35,099 bases of DNA from Cyclobacteriaceae bacterium (GCA_022841475.1 JALHRJ010000046.1:1-35099), one strand, 5' to 3'; shown: positions 25,308-32,505, numbered from the stretch's first letter. Notes: generated by a model from the letters alone, not told the origin. Numbers and translations are program-made.

Positions 25308-26195
25308 CTATGGGTTTCTTAATTCCGTTGCTCGAAGTGTATTTAACAAAAGTGACGCGATGGTCATAGGGCCAACACCTCCGGGTACCGGAGTGATAAA
25401 TGAAGTTTTTGGTGCTACCTCTTTAAATTCAACATCCCCTTTAAGGGCATAGCCGTTTTTATATTGAGGTCCTTCCACTCTCGTAGTTCCAACATCAATT
25501 ACCACAGCGCCTTCTTTTACCATCTCAGCTGTAATAATACCCGGTTTACCCACGGCAACAACCAGAATATCCGCCTGCCTTGTAAACATAGAAATATCTT
25601 TGGTGTACTTATGGCAAATGGTTACAGTGGCTTTGCCTTCCTCCACGAGCATCATACTTAATGGAGCGCCTACCAACCTGCTTGCACCAACCACTACACA
25701 ATTTTTGCCTTCAGTAGTAATGTTATAACGTTTCAATAATTCCATCACACCAAAGGGAGTTGCCGGTAACAGCAAAGGATGTTTAGAAACGATGCTTCCA
25801 AAATTGCGATTTGTAAATCCATCTACATCTTTGTCGGGGCGAATTTTTTCTGTAATTCGCTCCACTGAAATATTAGGCGGCAATGGCAACTGTACAATAA
25901 AACCATCCACATCTTCATCGCGGTTGACCTGATCAATATGTTTCATCAACTTATCTTCGCTGATTGTGTCGGCAAACCGCAGCATCGAGTAATGAAACCC
26001 AACTTCCTTACAGGCTTTTACTTTATGATCGACATACGTTTGACTGGCGCCATCATCGCCCACCAGGATAATTGCTAAATGTGGAATTTTTTTTCCGGCT
26101 TGCTTGCGCAGGATTACCTGTTCAGAAATTTCTTTCTTGATATCGGTCGAAATTTTGCGACCATCGATGAGCGTATAGGTTTGGGTCGTAGTCAT
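25308..26195 (-). CDS. folD: Bifunctional methylenetetrahydrofolate dehydrogenase / methenyltetrahydrofolate cyclohydrolase
   Basis: FolD interconverts 5,10-methylene-, 5,10-methenyl- and 10-formyl-tetrahydrofolate with NADP. The 295-aa protein has the usual length. Conserved features are YVDHKVKAC with Tyr54 and catalytic Lys58, GFIVQLPLP with the family's QLPLP, the PDKDVDGF segment, the NADP-binding GASRLVGAPLSM, and the terminal TPVPGGVGPMT signature. The start ATG lies 58 bp behind lepA, with a strong hairpin in between. It is the first gene of folD-queE-pabB-pabC, all separated by 6 nt or less, or overlapping, so one folate/pterin operon is likely. Confidence 0.97.
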   Translation of the reverse strand: MTTTQTYTLIDGRKISTDIKKEISEQVILRKQAGKKIPHLAIILVGDDGASQTYVDHKVKACKEVGFHYSMLRFADTISEDKLMKHIDQVNRDEDVDGFIVQLPLPPNISVERITEKIRPDKDVDGFTNRNFGSIVSKHPLLLPATPFGVMELLKRYNITTEGKNCVVVGASRLVGAPLSMMLVEEGKATVTICHKYTKDISMFTRQADILVVAVGKPGIITAEMVKEGAVVIDVGTTRVEGPQYKNGYALKGDVEFKEVAPKTSFITPVPGGVGPMTIASLLLNTLRATELRNP

Positions 26196-26219
26196 GTTTA
26201 CTCTTTTACCTTACCCCTA

Positions 26220-26240
26220 CCCCTCTCCGAAGGAGAGGGG
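26220..26240. repeat. GC-rich 9-bp hairpin between lepA and folD, REP-like
   Basis: CCCCTCTCC (26220-26228) and GGAGAGGGG (26232-26240) are perfect inverted repeats with a 3-nt loop, next to further CCCCTA repeats. Similar acccctacccctctcc-type intergenic units recur in Bacteroidota genomes as I recall them. There is no T-run, so it is more likely a repeat or processing hairpin than a classical terminator. Confidence 0.6.
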
Positions 26241-26253
26241 AGAGTGGACGATG

Positions 26254-28047
26254 TTATTCAATTTTCAAAACTGCCATAAATGCTTCCTGCGGAATTTCTA
26301 CATTACCCACTTGCCGCATGCGCTTCTTTCCCTTCTTCTGTTTCTCCAACAGTTTACGCTTACGCGAAATATCACCACCATAACATTTTGCCAATACGTT
26401 TTTACGAATGGCACTTAATGTTTCGCGCGCAACAATTTTCTGTCCGATGGCCGCTTGTATGGCCACCTCAAACATATGGCGTGGAATAAGTTCTTTCAGT
26501 TTCTCACACAACTTCCGACCCCACTCCTGCGCTTTGCCCCGGTGAACGATAGCCGAGAGTGCATCTATCTTTTCGCCATTCAATTGCACATCCAATTTAA
26601 CCATGTCACTTTCGCGCCAATCGATTAAGGTGTAATCGAGCGAAGCATAGCCTTTTGAGATGGTTTTTAGTTTATCGAAGAAGTCAAACACAATTTCCGC
26701 TAATGGCATTTCGAATGTTAACTCAACCCGATCCGAGGTCAGGTATTGTTGATTTTTAATTAAACCACGTCTGTCCATACAAAGGCCTATGATCGGTCCA
26801 ATAAATTCAGACTTCGAAATTATCTGTGCACGAATAAAAGGCTCATTGATGTAATCCATCGTAGTTGGATCAGGCATTTCAGATGGCGCATTGATTTCAA
26901 TCATTTTTCCATTGGTGAGCATTGCCTTAAACTGTACCGAGGGAACAGTAGTGATCACCGTCATGTTGAACTCGCGCTCCAAACGTTCCTGAATAATCTC
27001 CATGTGGAGCAAGCCCAGAAATCCGCATCGAAAACCAAATCCAAGAGCAGCCGAAGTTTCTGGCTCCCATACCAACGAAGCATCGTTGAGTTGAAGTTTT
27101 TCCATGGAGGCACGCAACTCTTCAAACTCAGATGTCTCTACCGGATAAATACCAGCGAACACCATGGGCTTTACATCTTCAAACCCTTTGATAGCTTCGC
27201 CCGGATTGCTCACAAGTGTAATCGTATCGCCAACCTTTACTTCCTTGGCAACTTTTATCCCTGAAATCAGGTAGCCTACATTGCCGGCACTGATTTCGTT
27301 TTGGGGAAGCTTGTCTAATTTCAGAACACCAATTTCATCCGCACCGTATTGTTTATCGGCATTTACAAATTTTACCTGGTCATTCTTGCGCATAGTGCCA
27401 TTGAACACCCGGAAGATTACTTCAATGCCCCGAAAGGAATTGAACACGGAATCAAAAATCATGGCTTGCAGCGGTGCTTTCGGATCGCCTTTAGGTGAAG
27501 GCACACGTTCAATTACAGCCTTCAATATTTCTTCAATACCCTTGCCTTCCTTTGCACTGGCTTTTAGTACTGATTCGCGGTCGCACCCAATTAAATCCAC
27601 AATTTGATCGGTTACTTCTTCTGGCATGGCAGCCGGAAGATCAATTTTATTGAGTACCGGAATGATTTCCAGATTATGATCGAGTGCTAAATATAGATTC
27701 GAAATTGTTTGAGCCTGAATGCCCTGAGCGGCATCAACGATCAACAAAGCGCCTTCGCAGGCAGCTATAGAGCGTGATACTTCATACGAGAAGTCTACGT
27801 GGCCGGGGGTATCGATCAAATTGAGGATATAATCCTTACCGCCAAACTTATAGTTCATTTGAATGGCGTGCGACTTAATCGTTATGCCTTTTTCACGCTC
27901 CAGATCCATGTTGTCGAGTACCTGGGCTTGCATCTGGCGACCGGTAAGGGTGCCTGTGAACTCCAAAAGTCTATCGGCCAGGGTGCTTTTACCGTGATCG
28001 ATATGGGCTATTATGCAAAAATTGCGGATGTTCTCCATTCCCGTCAT
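26254..28047 (-). CDS. lepA: Elongation factor 4 (LepA GTPase)
   Basis: LepA is a ribosome-associated translational GTPase, reported to affect initiation and back-translocation. The 597-aa protein has the full family length and motifs. The G1 loop is AHIDHGKST (residues 13-21), the G3 box [15 protein letters not shown] and the G4 NKIDLPAA. The LepA-specific C-terminal domain is intact, including SERVE-like segments and the lysine-rich end [17 protein letters not shown]. The start at 28047 ([11 protein letters not shown]) is kept. An internal ATG three codons later (28038) also fits the family N-terminus and cannot be excluded. The promoter is a TACCTTTG box 24 bp upstream. Confidence 0.98.
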   Translation of the reverse strand: MTGMENIRNFCIIAHIDHGKSTLADRLLEFTGTLTGRQMQAQVLDNMDLEREKGITIKSHAIQMNYKFGGKDYILNLIDTPGHVDFSYEVSRSIAACEGALLIVDAAQGIQAQTISNLYLALDHNLEIIPVLNKIDLPAAMPEEVTDQIVDLIGCDRESVLKASAKEGKGIEEILKAVIERVPSPKGDPKAPLQAMIFDSVFNSFRGIEVIFRVFNGTMRKNDQVKFVNADKQYGADEIGVLKLDKLPQNEISAGNVGYLISGIKVAKEVKVGDTITLVSNPGEAIKGFEDVKPMVFAGIYPVETSEFEELRASMEKLQLNDASLVWEPETSAALGFGFRCGFLGLLHMEIIQERLEREFNMTVITTVPSVQFKAMLTNGKMIEINAPSEMPDPTTMDYINEPFIRAQIISKSEFIGPIIGLCMDRRGLIKNQQYLTSDRVELTFEMPLAEIVFDFFDKLKTISKGYASLDYTLIDWRESDMVKLDVQLNGEKIDALSAIVHRGKAQEWGRKLCEKLKELIPRHMFEVAIQAAIGQKIVARETLSAIRKNVLAKCYGGDISRKRKLLEKQKKGKKRMRQVGNVEIPQEAFMAVLKIE

Positions 28048-28070
28048 TTCTTTCTATGAGATTTTGGGCG

Positions 28071-28078
28071 CAAAGGTA
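28071..28078 (-). promoter_or_regulatory. -7 box of lepA
   Basis: TACCTTTG on the minus strand (28071-28078), followed by CGCCC, fits TAnnTTTG and the C-rich start region seen at other promoters here. It is 24 bp ahead of the ATG at 28047. The -33 region is T-rich (CTTT about 18 bp upstream). Confidence 0.6.
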
Positions 28079-28163
28079 GCAAAAAGGAGGGTTTATAAAG
28101 GGTTGAGAATGGGGTATCTTAAAATTTGGAGCAGGGTTTGTAACGCTGTATTTTTCGAACACT

Positions 28164-28436
28164 ATGAAAAAGGGAGATCACCTACTTAATAAGAAAGGGA
28201 CGATAGCGAAGAATGTGGTGAAAGAACCCGTGGTCGACTACCCCCCCACGCCAAAATCAAAGAGGCTTACAATATCTTCTCTTGCTGGTCAAGAGCAAGA
28301 CAACTACTTGTATTGGATAACGCTTAGCCCAAGCCAACGAATTGCCCACGTCACTGAACTGATAAAGAAAGTTTATGCAGATCAATTAAGAAATCCAGGC
28401 AATACACCTAAGCGCATCATTTTTGATAAGACATGA
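28164..28436 (+). CDS. Small basic protein of unknown function, partner of nucleotidyltransferase
   Basis: I do not recognise this 90-aa protein. Its N-terminal third is lysine-rich and probably disordered (KKGDHLLNKKGTIAKNVVKEP). The middle holds an amphipathic helical stretch around LSPSQRIAHVTELIKKVYADQL (about 50-72), and the C-terminus reads TPKRIIFDKT. No signal peptide, membrane segment or HEPN Rx4-6H motif is visible. It starts at ATG, and its stop overlaps the ATG of the next gene by four bases (ATGA, 28433-28436), which predicts coupled expression. The two-gene layout and accessory setting resemble toxin-antitoxin-type pairs, but the toxic member, if any, is undetermined. Confidence 0.75.
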   Translation: MKKGDHLLNKKGTIAKNVVKEPVVDYPPTPKSKRLTISSLAGQEQDNYLYWITLSPSQRIAHVTELIKKVYADQLRNPGNTPKRIIFDKT

Positions 28437-28906
28437 ATATTTTATTAGATGAGCATAAGGCTATTCTGATTCAACTGCTGAAATCAAACGTTGATTTCAT
28501 CCTAATTGGTGGGTATGCTGTAATTTATCACGGCTATGGAAGAACAACCGGTGACATGGACATTTGGCTTAAGCCTGATAATGCAAATCGCGACAAACTA
28601 CTTCATGTATTAAGATCACTAGGCATTCTTGACGAAGATATTAAGCTGATCAGTTCCATGGATTTCACAACTATGTTGGCTTTCCATATTGACGAACCAC
28701 CAAAAAGAGTAGACTTTCTAACCAAAACAGTTGGGCTTACTTTCCAAGAGGCAACTGCAAAGAAAGTGTTTTTACCGCTTGGCGATTTTCAGGTTCCCGT
28801 ACTTAATATTGATGACCTAATCGTGAATAAACTAATCAGTGGCCGCGCCAAAGACAAAGCTGATGTGGAAGAACTGCAGAAGATAATGAGGTTGAAGAAA
28901 AAATAA
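28433..28906 (+). CDS. MNT-type nucleotidyltransferase (DUF6036/AbiEii-like)
   Basis: This 157-aa protein has the minimal nucleotidyltransferase core. A GGYAV segment (26-30) precedes the metal-binding Asp41 and Asp43 (GDMDIWLKP), and a third acidic residue is Asp94 (KRVDFLTK). The C-terminal DDLIVNKLISGRAKDKADVEELQ (about 127-149) is typical of small MNT proteins related to AbiEii toxins and MNT antitoxins. Proteins of this family add nucleotides to target RNAs or proteins; the target here is unknown. It is translationally coupled to the 90-aa gene. No HEPN partner is visible. A stem CCTTTT/AAAAGG (about 28936-28948) follows the gene and may aid termination. Confidence 0.85.
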   Translation: MNILLDEHKAILIQLLKSNVDFILIGGYAVIYHGYGRTTGDMDIWLKPDNANRDKLLHVLRSLGILDEDIKLISSMDFTTMLAFHIDEPPKRVDFLTKTVGLTFQEATAKKVFLPLGDFQVPVLNIDDLIVNKLISGRAKDKADVEELQKIMRLKKK

Positions 28907-28957
28907 GTGCTTACTGTTGTTAATGGCTAACGTTACCTTTTTAAAAGGCTGTTATGT

Positions 28958-29019
28958 CTGTATGCAATCTATCAAAGAACACTCCCGCCAGGGTGGGATG
29001 AAACAAATCTGAAAGCAAA
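28958..29019 (+). repeat. Dispersed repeat, copy 1 (modules A then B)
   Basis: Module A (28958-28982) matches 31156-31180 at 24 of 25 bases. Module B (28980-29019) matches 31079-31118 at all but 3 of 40 bases. Module B can form a CCCGC/GTGGG stem here (one G-U pair) and CCCGC/GCGGG in the other copy. Both modules stay open in the same frame in both copies (LYAxYQRT and DETNLKA). Confidence 0.8.
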
Positions 29020-29050
29020 ACACAACGCTGGTGTCTGCCTTATAATCTTG

Positions 29051-29183
29051 AGAGGCTGTCTCAAAAGTCAACAATAATCAACGCTGTCATGCCGGGCTCG
29101 ACCCGGCATCTCATTTTAACCAGGGAAAAACTGGATCGCGGCTCAATGCCCGCGAAGACAACCAGACTTTTGAGACAGCCTCT
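29051..29183. mobile_element. MITE-like element, 133 bp
   Basis: AGAGGCTGTCTCAAAAGTC (29051-29069) is repeated perfectly inverted at 29165-29183, giving 19-bp terminal inverted repeats. The end sequence resembles those of IS1182/IS5-type elements as I know them. The interior has no ORF of note but has two hairpins: ATGCCGGG/CCCGGCAT (29089-29109) and CGCGG/CCGCG (29137-29154). No clear target-site duplication was found. It looks like a non-autonomous element whose transposase is elsewhere in the genome. Confidence 0.8.
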
Positions 29184-29306
29184 GAACAGAAATCTTCTGA
29201 AATTTTGTTTAGTGCTGAAACCAGTGAGATTATGATCAAACTCCCGATGCCGAGCGATGAACAGAAATTGTTTGTGGTAGATAAGTATAGGAAGAAGATT
29301 CAGTGA
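29184..29306 (+). pseudogene. C-terminal coding remnant, possibly of a type I restriction specificity or methylase subunit
   Basis: Directly behind the MITE an open frame continues to TGA at 29304-29306, ending IKLPMPSDEQKLFVVDKYRKK then IQ. The pattern LPxPxxEQ followed by a basic helix recalls the conserved end segments of HsdS and related N6-methylase subunits (LPPLxEQ). No start codon, N-terminal part or partner subunits are present. The similarity is from memory and short, so the family label is tentative. Confidence 0.35.
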
Positions 29307-29333
29307 GAGGAACTAAACAACCTAAACCCTGAC

Positions 29334-30056
29334 TCAAAACGTGAATTGCAATCCTACACTATGGTGACTGGCCGTGCCCGTGGCCTGCGTTTGGGCAGTA
29401 AATGCTTGCGTTGAGCCACCGCTCGTAACGGTATAATTTACATTTACCTCTACTACAGCTGCTTCATTCAAGGCCTTCATGTACCCATACTCATATACGA
29501 GCGATAACAAAGATGAGAGTCTATAATGAGCATATACAGTAAAGCCTAATGAATGGAAGTTTCTCTTCTGAATACTGGTTGTGGAGGTGTAATTAATCTC
29601 AATTGTTTTTGCTTGATTAATGGAACCCCCTGAAGAAAACCCACTGCTTTCTTTCATGGAAGCAAATTGATACCGCCCTTGCACTCCAACTCGCCAACGG
29701 TTATAGTTAATAAGCGTTCTATCAATACCAACAATAGAAGCAGGGCCGTTGAACGGATTGGAACGTACCAATAAGACTGGATCGCTGTTTCTAAACCAAA
29801 AATTAGAGTCATCTACAAATGATACTCGCTGAACCCCGACTATAATTGCCCACCGTTCCGCAAAATCCCATAAAACGTGAGCACCGAAATTCAATCTTCT
29901 GGTATATTGGTCGCCAACGAAATAACCTCCGGTATCGTCCACTCTTAAATCTTGATTTCGGGAAATGCCAAATAATTGCACCCGCACCTGATCTTTAAAT
30001 TGGGCGAAGCCGGAGATTGAGATCAAAAAGAATAAACCGGAAAAAAGAATTTTCAT
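29334..30056 (-). CDS. Outer-membrane beta-barrel protein (paralog 1)
   Basis: A 240-aa protein with a signal peptide (cleavage near GFAQ-F, about 19). The mature part shows alternating polar/hydrophobic strands and ends in Phe (SVGLQFTF), the usual barrel-assembly signal. It shares its layout with the next upstream gene: both have a DDTGGYFVGDQYTRRLNFG-like or DPGGYLIADQFNRRLTYG-like segment near 40-60, a FVDDSNFWFRNSDP / FVNDENYWFKSFGT segment, and TAQT-AxGTASHHS before the final strand. I do not know its function; it may be a small porin or surface barrel. The two genes are separated by 51 bp that contain a long palindrome, and a broken third copy lies at 30959-31077. Confidence 0.85.
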   Translation of the reverse strand: MKILFSGLFFLISISGFAQFKDQVRVQLFGISRNQDLRVDDTGGYFVGDQYTRRLNFGAHVLWDFAERWAIIVGVQRVSFVDDSNFWFRNSDPVLLVRSNPFNGPASIVGIDRTLINYNRWRVGVQGRYQFASMKESSGFSSGGSINQAKTIEINYTSTTSIQKRNFHSLGFTVYAHYRLSSLLSLVYEYGYMKALNEAAVVEVNVNYTVTSGGSTQAFTAQTQATGTASHHSVGLQFTF

Positions 30057-30065
30057 TGATTGATT

Positions 30066-30103
30066 ACAACTTCGTATTAGCCACTGGTGCTATACGAAGT
30101 TAA
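30066..30103. repeat. loxP-like palindrome between the two barrel genes
   Basis: AACTTCGTAT (30068-30077) and ATACGAAGTT (30092-30101) are perfect 10-bp inverted repeats. With flanking bases the arms ACAACTTCGTATT and TATACGAAGTTAA match the 13-bp arms of P1 loxP at 11 and 12 positions. The spacer is 12 bp rather than 8. The site ends 9 bp upstream of the start codon of the 240-aa barrel gene on the minus strand. Confidence 0.75.
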
Positions 30104-30107
30104 TATT

Positions 30108-30824
30108 TTAAAAGTAAAACCGAAGTCCAAGAGAATGATGGCTCGCAGTTCCATCGGCCTTTGTTTGTGCAGTATAATCAGTTGTGGTGATTGGTGTCTC
30201 CACGTTATAATCAAACTGCATAGCATATACTTCTTGGGTAAAACTTAATTGATGTTCGTAGGCATATGAAATCCATCCTAATCGTTTAATCCTGTAGAGT
30301 AGATTGATGGAGGGTGCGACTGTCCAGAAATTTTTATCCGTTACAGAAAAAGAAGATGAGCTCTGAATAGTTGTATTTGTTCCACCTACCACACGCAAGC
30401 CTCCGCTACCAGATTGTTGTGGAAGTTGGTTGTAAATGATTTCCGAACCTATACTAAGTTGGAATCGATTATTTTTTCTGAACAGATTATAACTAACTCC
30501 CATTGGTATTTGGAAACCGGTTGTCGGGTTACCTCTAATAAACAATAGCGTTCCAAAAGACTTAAACCAATAATTCTCATCATTCACAAAAAAAATCCGT
30601 CTTACTCCGCTCTGAAGATTTACTCTTTCGGATAGTTGATAAGTCAATGTTAGACCATAAGTAAGCCTTCGATTGAACTGATCAGCAATTAAATACCCCC
30701 CTGGGTCAGTAATATTAAGTCTGGGTGTTCGAAGAATAAGTTCAGGGGTGATTGAAAACCGCCCCTGAGCTTGCGTATTAAGGCTAAGCATACTTACCAT
30801 CAAAAAGATAGAGAGTCTGAACAT
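30108..30824 (-). CDS. Outer-membrane beta-barrel protein (paralog 2)
   Basis: A 238-aa protein with a signal peptide (MFRLSIFLMVSMLSLNTQAQ, cleavage after about 18-20) and a C-terminal Phe after the last strand (SLGLRFYF). It is clearly paralogous to the 240-aa neighbour: shared blocks include GGYL-ADQ-xRRL-YG, the F-DxExYWF motif and the ASHHSLGL end. The differences are spread over the whole length, so the duplication is old. Function unknown. A 13-bp inverted repeat stands just upstream (30839-30876) and a long palindrome just downstream. Confidence 0.85.
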   Translation of the reverse strand: MFRLSIFLMVSMLSLNTQAQGRFSITPELILRTPRLNITDPGGYLIADQFNRRLTYGLTLTYQLSERVNLQSGVRRIFFVNDENYWFKSFGTLLFIRGNPTTGFQIPMGVSYNLFRKNNRFQLSIGSEIIYNQLPQQSGSGGLRVVGGTNTTIQSSSSFSVTDKNFWTVAPSINLLYRIKRLGWISYAYEHQLSFTQEVYAMQFDYNVETPITTTDYTAQTKADGTASHHSLGLRFYF

Positions 30825-30838
30825 TTCACTGATAGTAC

Positions 30839-30876
30839 TTGAATTTCAATAGAGCTATTTCTCCTATTGAATTCAA
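30839..30876. repeat. Inverted repeat upstream of barrel paralog 2
   Basis: TTGAATTTCAATAG (30839-30852) and CTATTGAATTCAA (30864-30876) are inverted repeats with one extra T in the left arm and an 11-nt loop. The repeat ends 15 bp before the start codon at 30824 (minus strand), so it would lie in the 5' leader or promoter. It could be an operator or a translation-affecting hairpin. Confidence 0.6.
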
Positions 30877-30958
30877 AAGTTAACTATTTCAATCCGACTA
30901 GCAGTTAAAATTAACTTTCTGGTACTGCATTTCAAGATTCTGGGCTTAGATAGCAACC

Positions 30959-31077
30959 TTAAAACATGAATTGCAGCCCACCGTGGCTTGCGTTTGGGCA
31001 GTATATGCTTGCAATAAGCCACTGCTCGTAACGGTATAATTTACATTTACCTTTACTACAGCTGCTTCATTCAAGGC
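30959..31077 (-). pseudogene. Broken 3' fragment of a third beta-barrel paralog
   Basis: This fragment aligns with the 3' end of the 240-aa barrel gene (29334-29474). It encodes the stretch from ALNEAAVV to TAQTQAT, then a 22-bp deletion removes most of GTASHHS and shifts the frame before the last strand (GLQFMF and stop in the shifted frame). Nothing of the 5' part remains. It abuts repeat module B (31079) with one base between, so a recombination junction is likely there. Confidence 0.85.
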
Positions 31078-31078
31078 A

Positions 31079-31180
31079 CACTCCCGCTGGGGCGGGATGA
31101 AACAAATCTGAAAGCAAATCCCAACTATGGATGTGCTTTCGAAGGTTTACACTATCTGTATGCATTCTATCAAAGAACAC
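31079..31180 (+). repeat. Dispersed repeat, copy 2 (module B, spacer, module A)
   Basis: Module B (31079-31118) and module A (31156-31180) match copy 1 at 28958-29019 but in the opposite order, with 37 bp between them. The order in the two copies would fit a tandem ancestor with a unit near 99 bp (33 codons). The frame continues as an open stretch that ends with TGA at 31249-31251, overlapping the 3' end of the sensor gene on the other strand. Confidence 0.8.
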
Positions 31181-31238
31181 AATCAGTCTACGTAAAACTT
31201 CAGCAAAGATCTAAAAGCAAATCCTCCGGCACCCAGCT

Positions 31239-31901
31239 TCAATTCAACTGATGATTTTGAAAGGTTTTTGGCGTCAGCGAATTGGAGGCGAAAATCAACG
31301 CCTGAATTATTAATCCGATAATAATAATCATGGCTAGTTCAAACTGCGTAAGTATACTGGACCCGGCCACAATCCTTACAGATTGGTCGGCCATGCTCTT
31401 TCCCACTGCAATTTGGATGCTTGAAAGTTGGTTGAGGTGGCCGGCTGCGGTAATAAATTGCTCATCGAGGAATGTATTGATCGTTGTCATGTCAGTATTG
31501 TATTGAAAGTACTGATTTTCCAGCGCCTCCATTTGAAAAATATTCCCTTTGAATTTATCAAAATAAATAGCTTCCTCATCGGTCAACTTGGTCCTCTCAT
31601 ATTCCTGAATAAGGGAATTGATAGTCGCATTATGGCCGTTGATATTCAACGCAAGTTGATGGTGATCACTTTGTGCCTTGCTGCATTGATCAAAAAGGAT
31701 TTGTTTCTGGTATAATTGGTCACTCAATTTATAGATGTAGCTTTCAACCAACAGCCGGTCTTTATAGACGGATGAAAACGAATCTCCCAAATCAGCAACG
31801 TTGTTTCGGTCGAGAACATTTTTTACAAACACTCCGAAAAGTACAAGTGCTAACAAGAATGCTACCTGCGCCTTTTGCTGAATTGCATATATCCACTTCA
31901 T
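31239..31901 (-). CDS. Membrane protein with four-helix-bundle (4HB_MCP-like) sensor domain
   Basis: The start is put at the ATG at 31901 (220 aa, MKWIYAIQQKAQVAFLL), because the preceding in-frame extension of 37 residues has no membrane or signal features. The protein has one membrane helix near the N-terminus (about 13-30), a helical ligand-binding region of about 155 residues with heptad-like leucines, and a second helix at the C-terminus (LAMIIIIGLIIQALIFA). This matches the periplasmic module of methyl-accepting chemoreceptors, but the HAMP and signalling domains are missing and the C-terminus after the second helix is only 15 residues. It may signal through a partner or be a decayed receptor. 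The upstream neighbour is a TerB-like protein. Confidence 0.75.
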   Translation of the reverse strand: MKWIYAIQQKAQVAFLLALVLFGVFVKNVLDRNNVADLGDSFSSVYKDRLLVESYIYKLSDQLYQKQILFDQCSKAQSDHHQLALNINGHNATINSLIQEYERTKLTDEEAIYFDKFKGNIFQMEALENQYFQYNTDMTTINTFLDEQFITAAGHLNQLSSIQIAVGKSMADQSVRIVAGSSILTQFELAMIIIIGLIIQALIFASNSLTPKTFQNHQLN

Positions 31902-32020
31902 AATATGGCGTTTAATTGTTTGAAATTCGACATTAATAAGTTGATAACAAACTAATTGTGAATCACTACCTACTGAAACACAATTATCACGCCTGGTACT
32001 AATATAAGCCAAACGGCAGT

Positions 32021-32422
32021 TTAGGAATTGGAGAGATATTTGGCTGTCAACTCTTTCAATGAATCAACTTCCTTTTGATCCATATCTTCAGACCTTACCT
32101 TAAGTAATAGCTCAAACATTACCTGCGATTGGTAGCCTAATTTTGTAGCAATGTTTGCACAAAATTTTATTTCCTCTTCATACAAACGCTCATCCAGTTT
32201 TATCAACTTCACGAGGTTAAATAAATAATTAAACCGTTGATCAGGCGTCAGCTCTTTCGGGATAATGGATTCATGAGATGAATAAAATAGAGTTTCTACT
32301 GAAGATTCCGGAAAACCATGCGCCTTACCAATAGAAATGATATACGTTCTTTCTTTGCTTGCCATTTCGCCATCAATCCGTGCGAGATTAACGAGCAATT
32401 TGAGTTGTTCAAGAACAATCAT
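32021..32422 (-). CDS. TerB-like domain protein
   Basis: The 133-aa all-helical protein has the TerB-family pattern: an N-terminal LLVNLARIDGEMASKERTYI (acidic DGE pair), and a mirrored second half with KLIKLDERLYEEEIKFCANIATKLGY. TerB-domain proteins bind metal or membrane and occur in tellurite-resistance and stress systems, but stand-alone ones are common and uncharacterised. No TerC, TerD or other ter genes are near, so tellurite resistance should not be inferred. Its ATG is divergent from the ACP phosphodiesterase gene; the 4HB protein follows 119 bp behind it in the same direction. Confidence 0.8.
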   Translation of the reverse strand: MIVLEQLKLLVNLARIDGEMASKERTYIISIGKAHGFPESSVETLFYSSHESIIPKELTPDQRFNYLFNLVKLIKLDERLYEEEIKFCANIATKLGYQSQVMFELLLKVRSEDMDQKEVDSLKELTAKYLSNS

Positions 32423-32505
32423 AGTTAAATGGAATTAGTGTCTTGAAGGTAAAAATAATTGAAATTCCGGCTATCTTACATACCGTCTACACTAAATAAG
32501 CAGCT

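Larger units (their letters stand above)
28907..29333. other. Gene-poor scar region: repeat copy, MITE and coding remnant
   Basis: This 427-bp stretch has no intact gene. In order it holds a small hairpin behind the nucleotidyltransferase gene, a first copy of a dispersed repeat (28958-29019), the 133-bp MITE-like element (29051-29183) and a short coding remnant (29184-29306). Confidence 0.7.
30825..31238. other. Gene-free stretch with inverted repeat, barrel fragment and repeat copy 2
   Basis: This 414-bp stretch has no intact gene. It contains an inverted repeat upstream of paralog 2, a frameshifted barrel fragment (30959-31077) and the second copy of the dispersed repeat (31079-31180). 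Confidence 0.7.

Noticed and set aside
28433..28906. MNT antitoxin with HEPN toxin
   Set aside because: The 90-aa partner has no HEPN Rx4-6H motif, so the classical HEPN-MNT label is not supported.
32021..32422. Tellurite resistance operon
   Set aside because: Only a TerB-like domain is present, with no terC, terD or terZ genes nearby.
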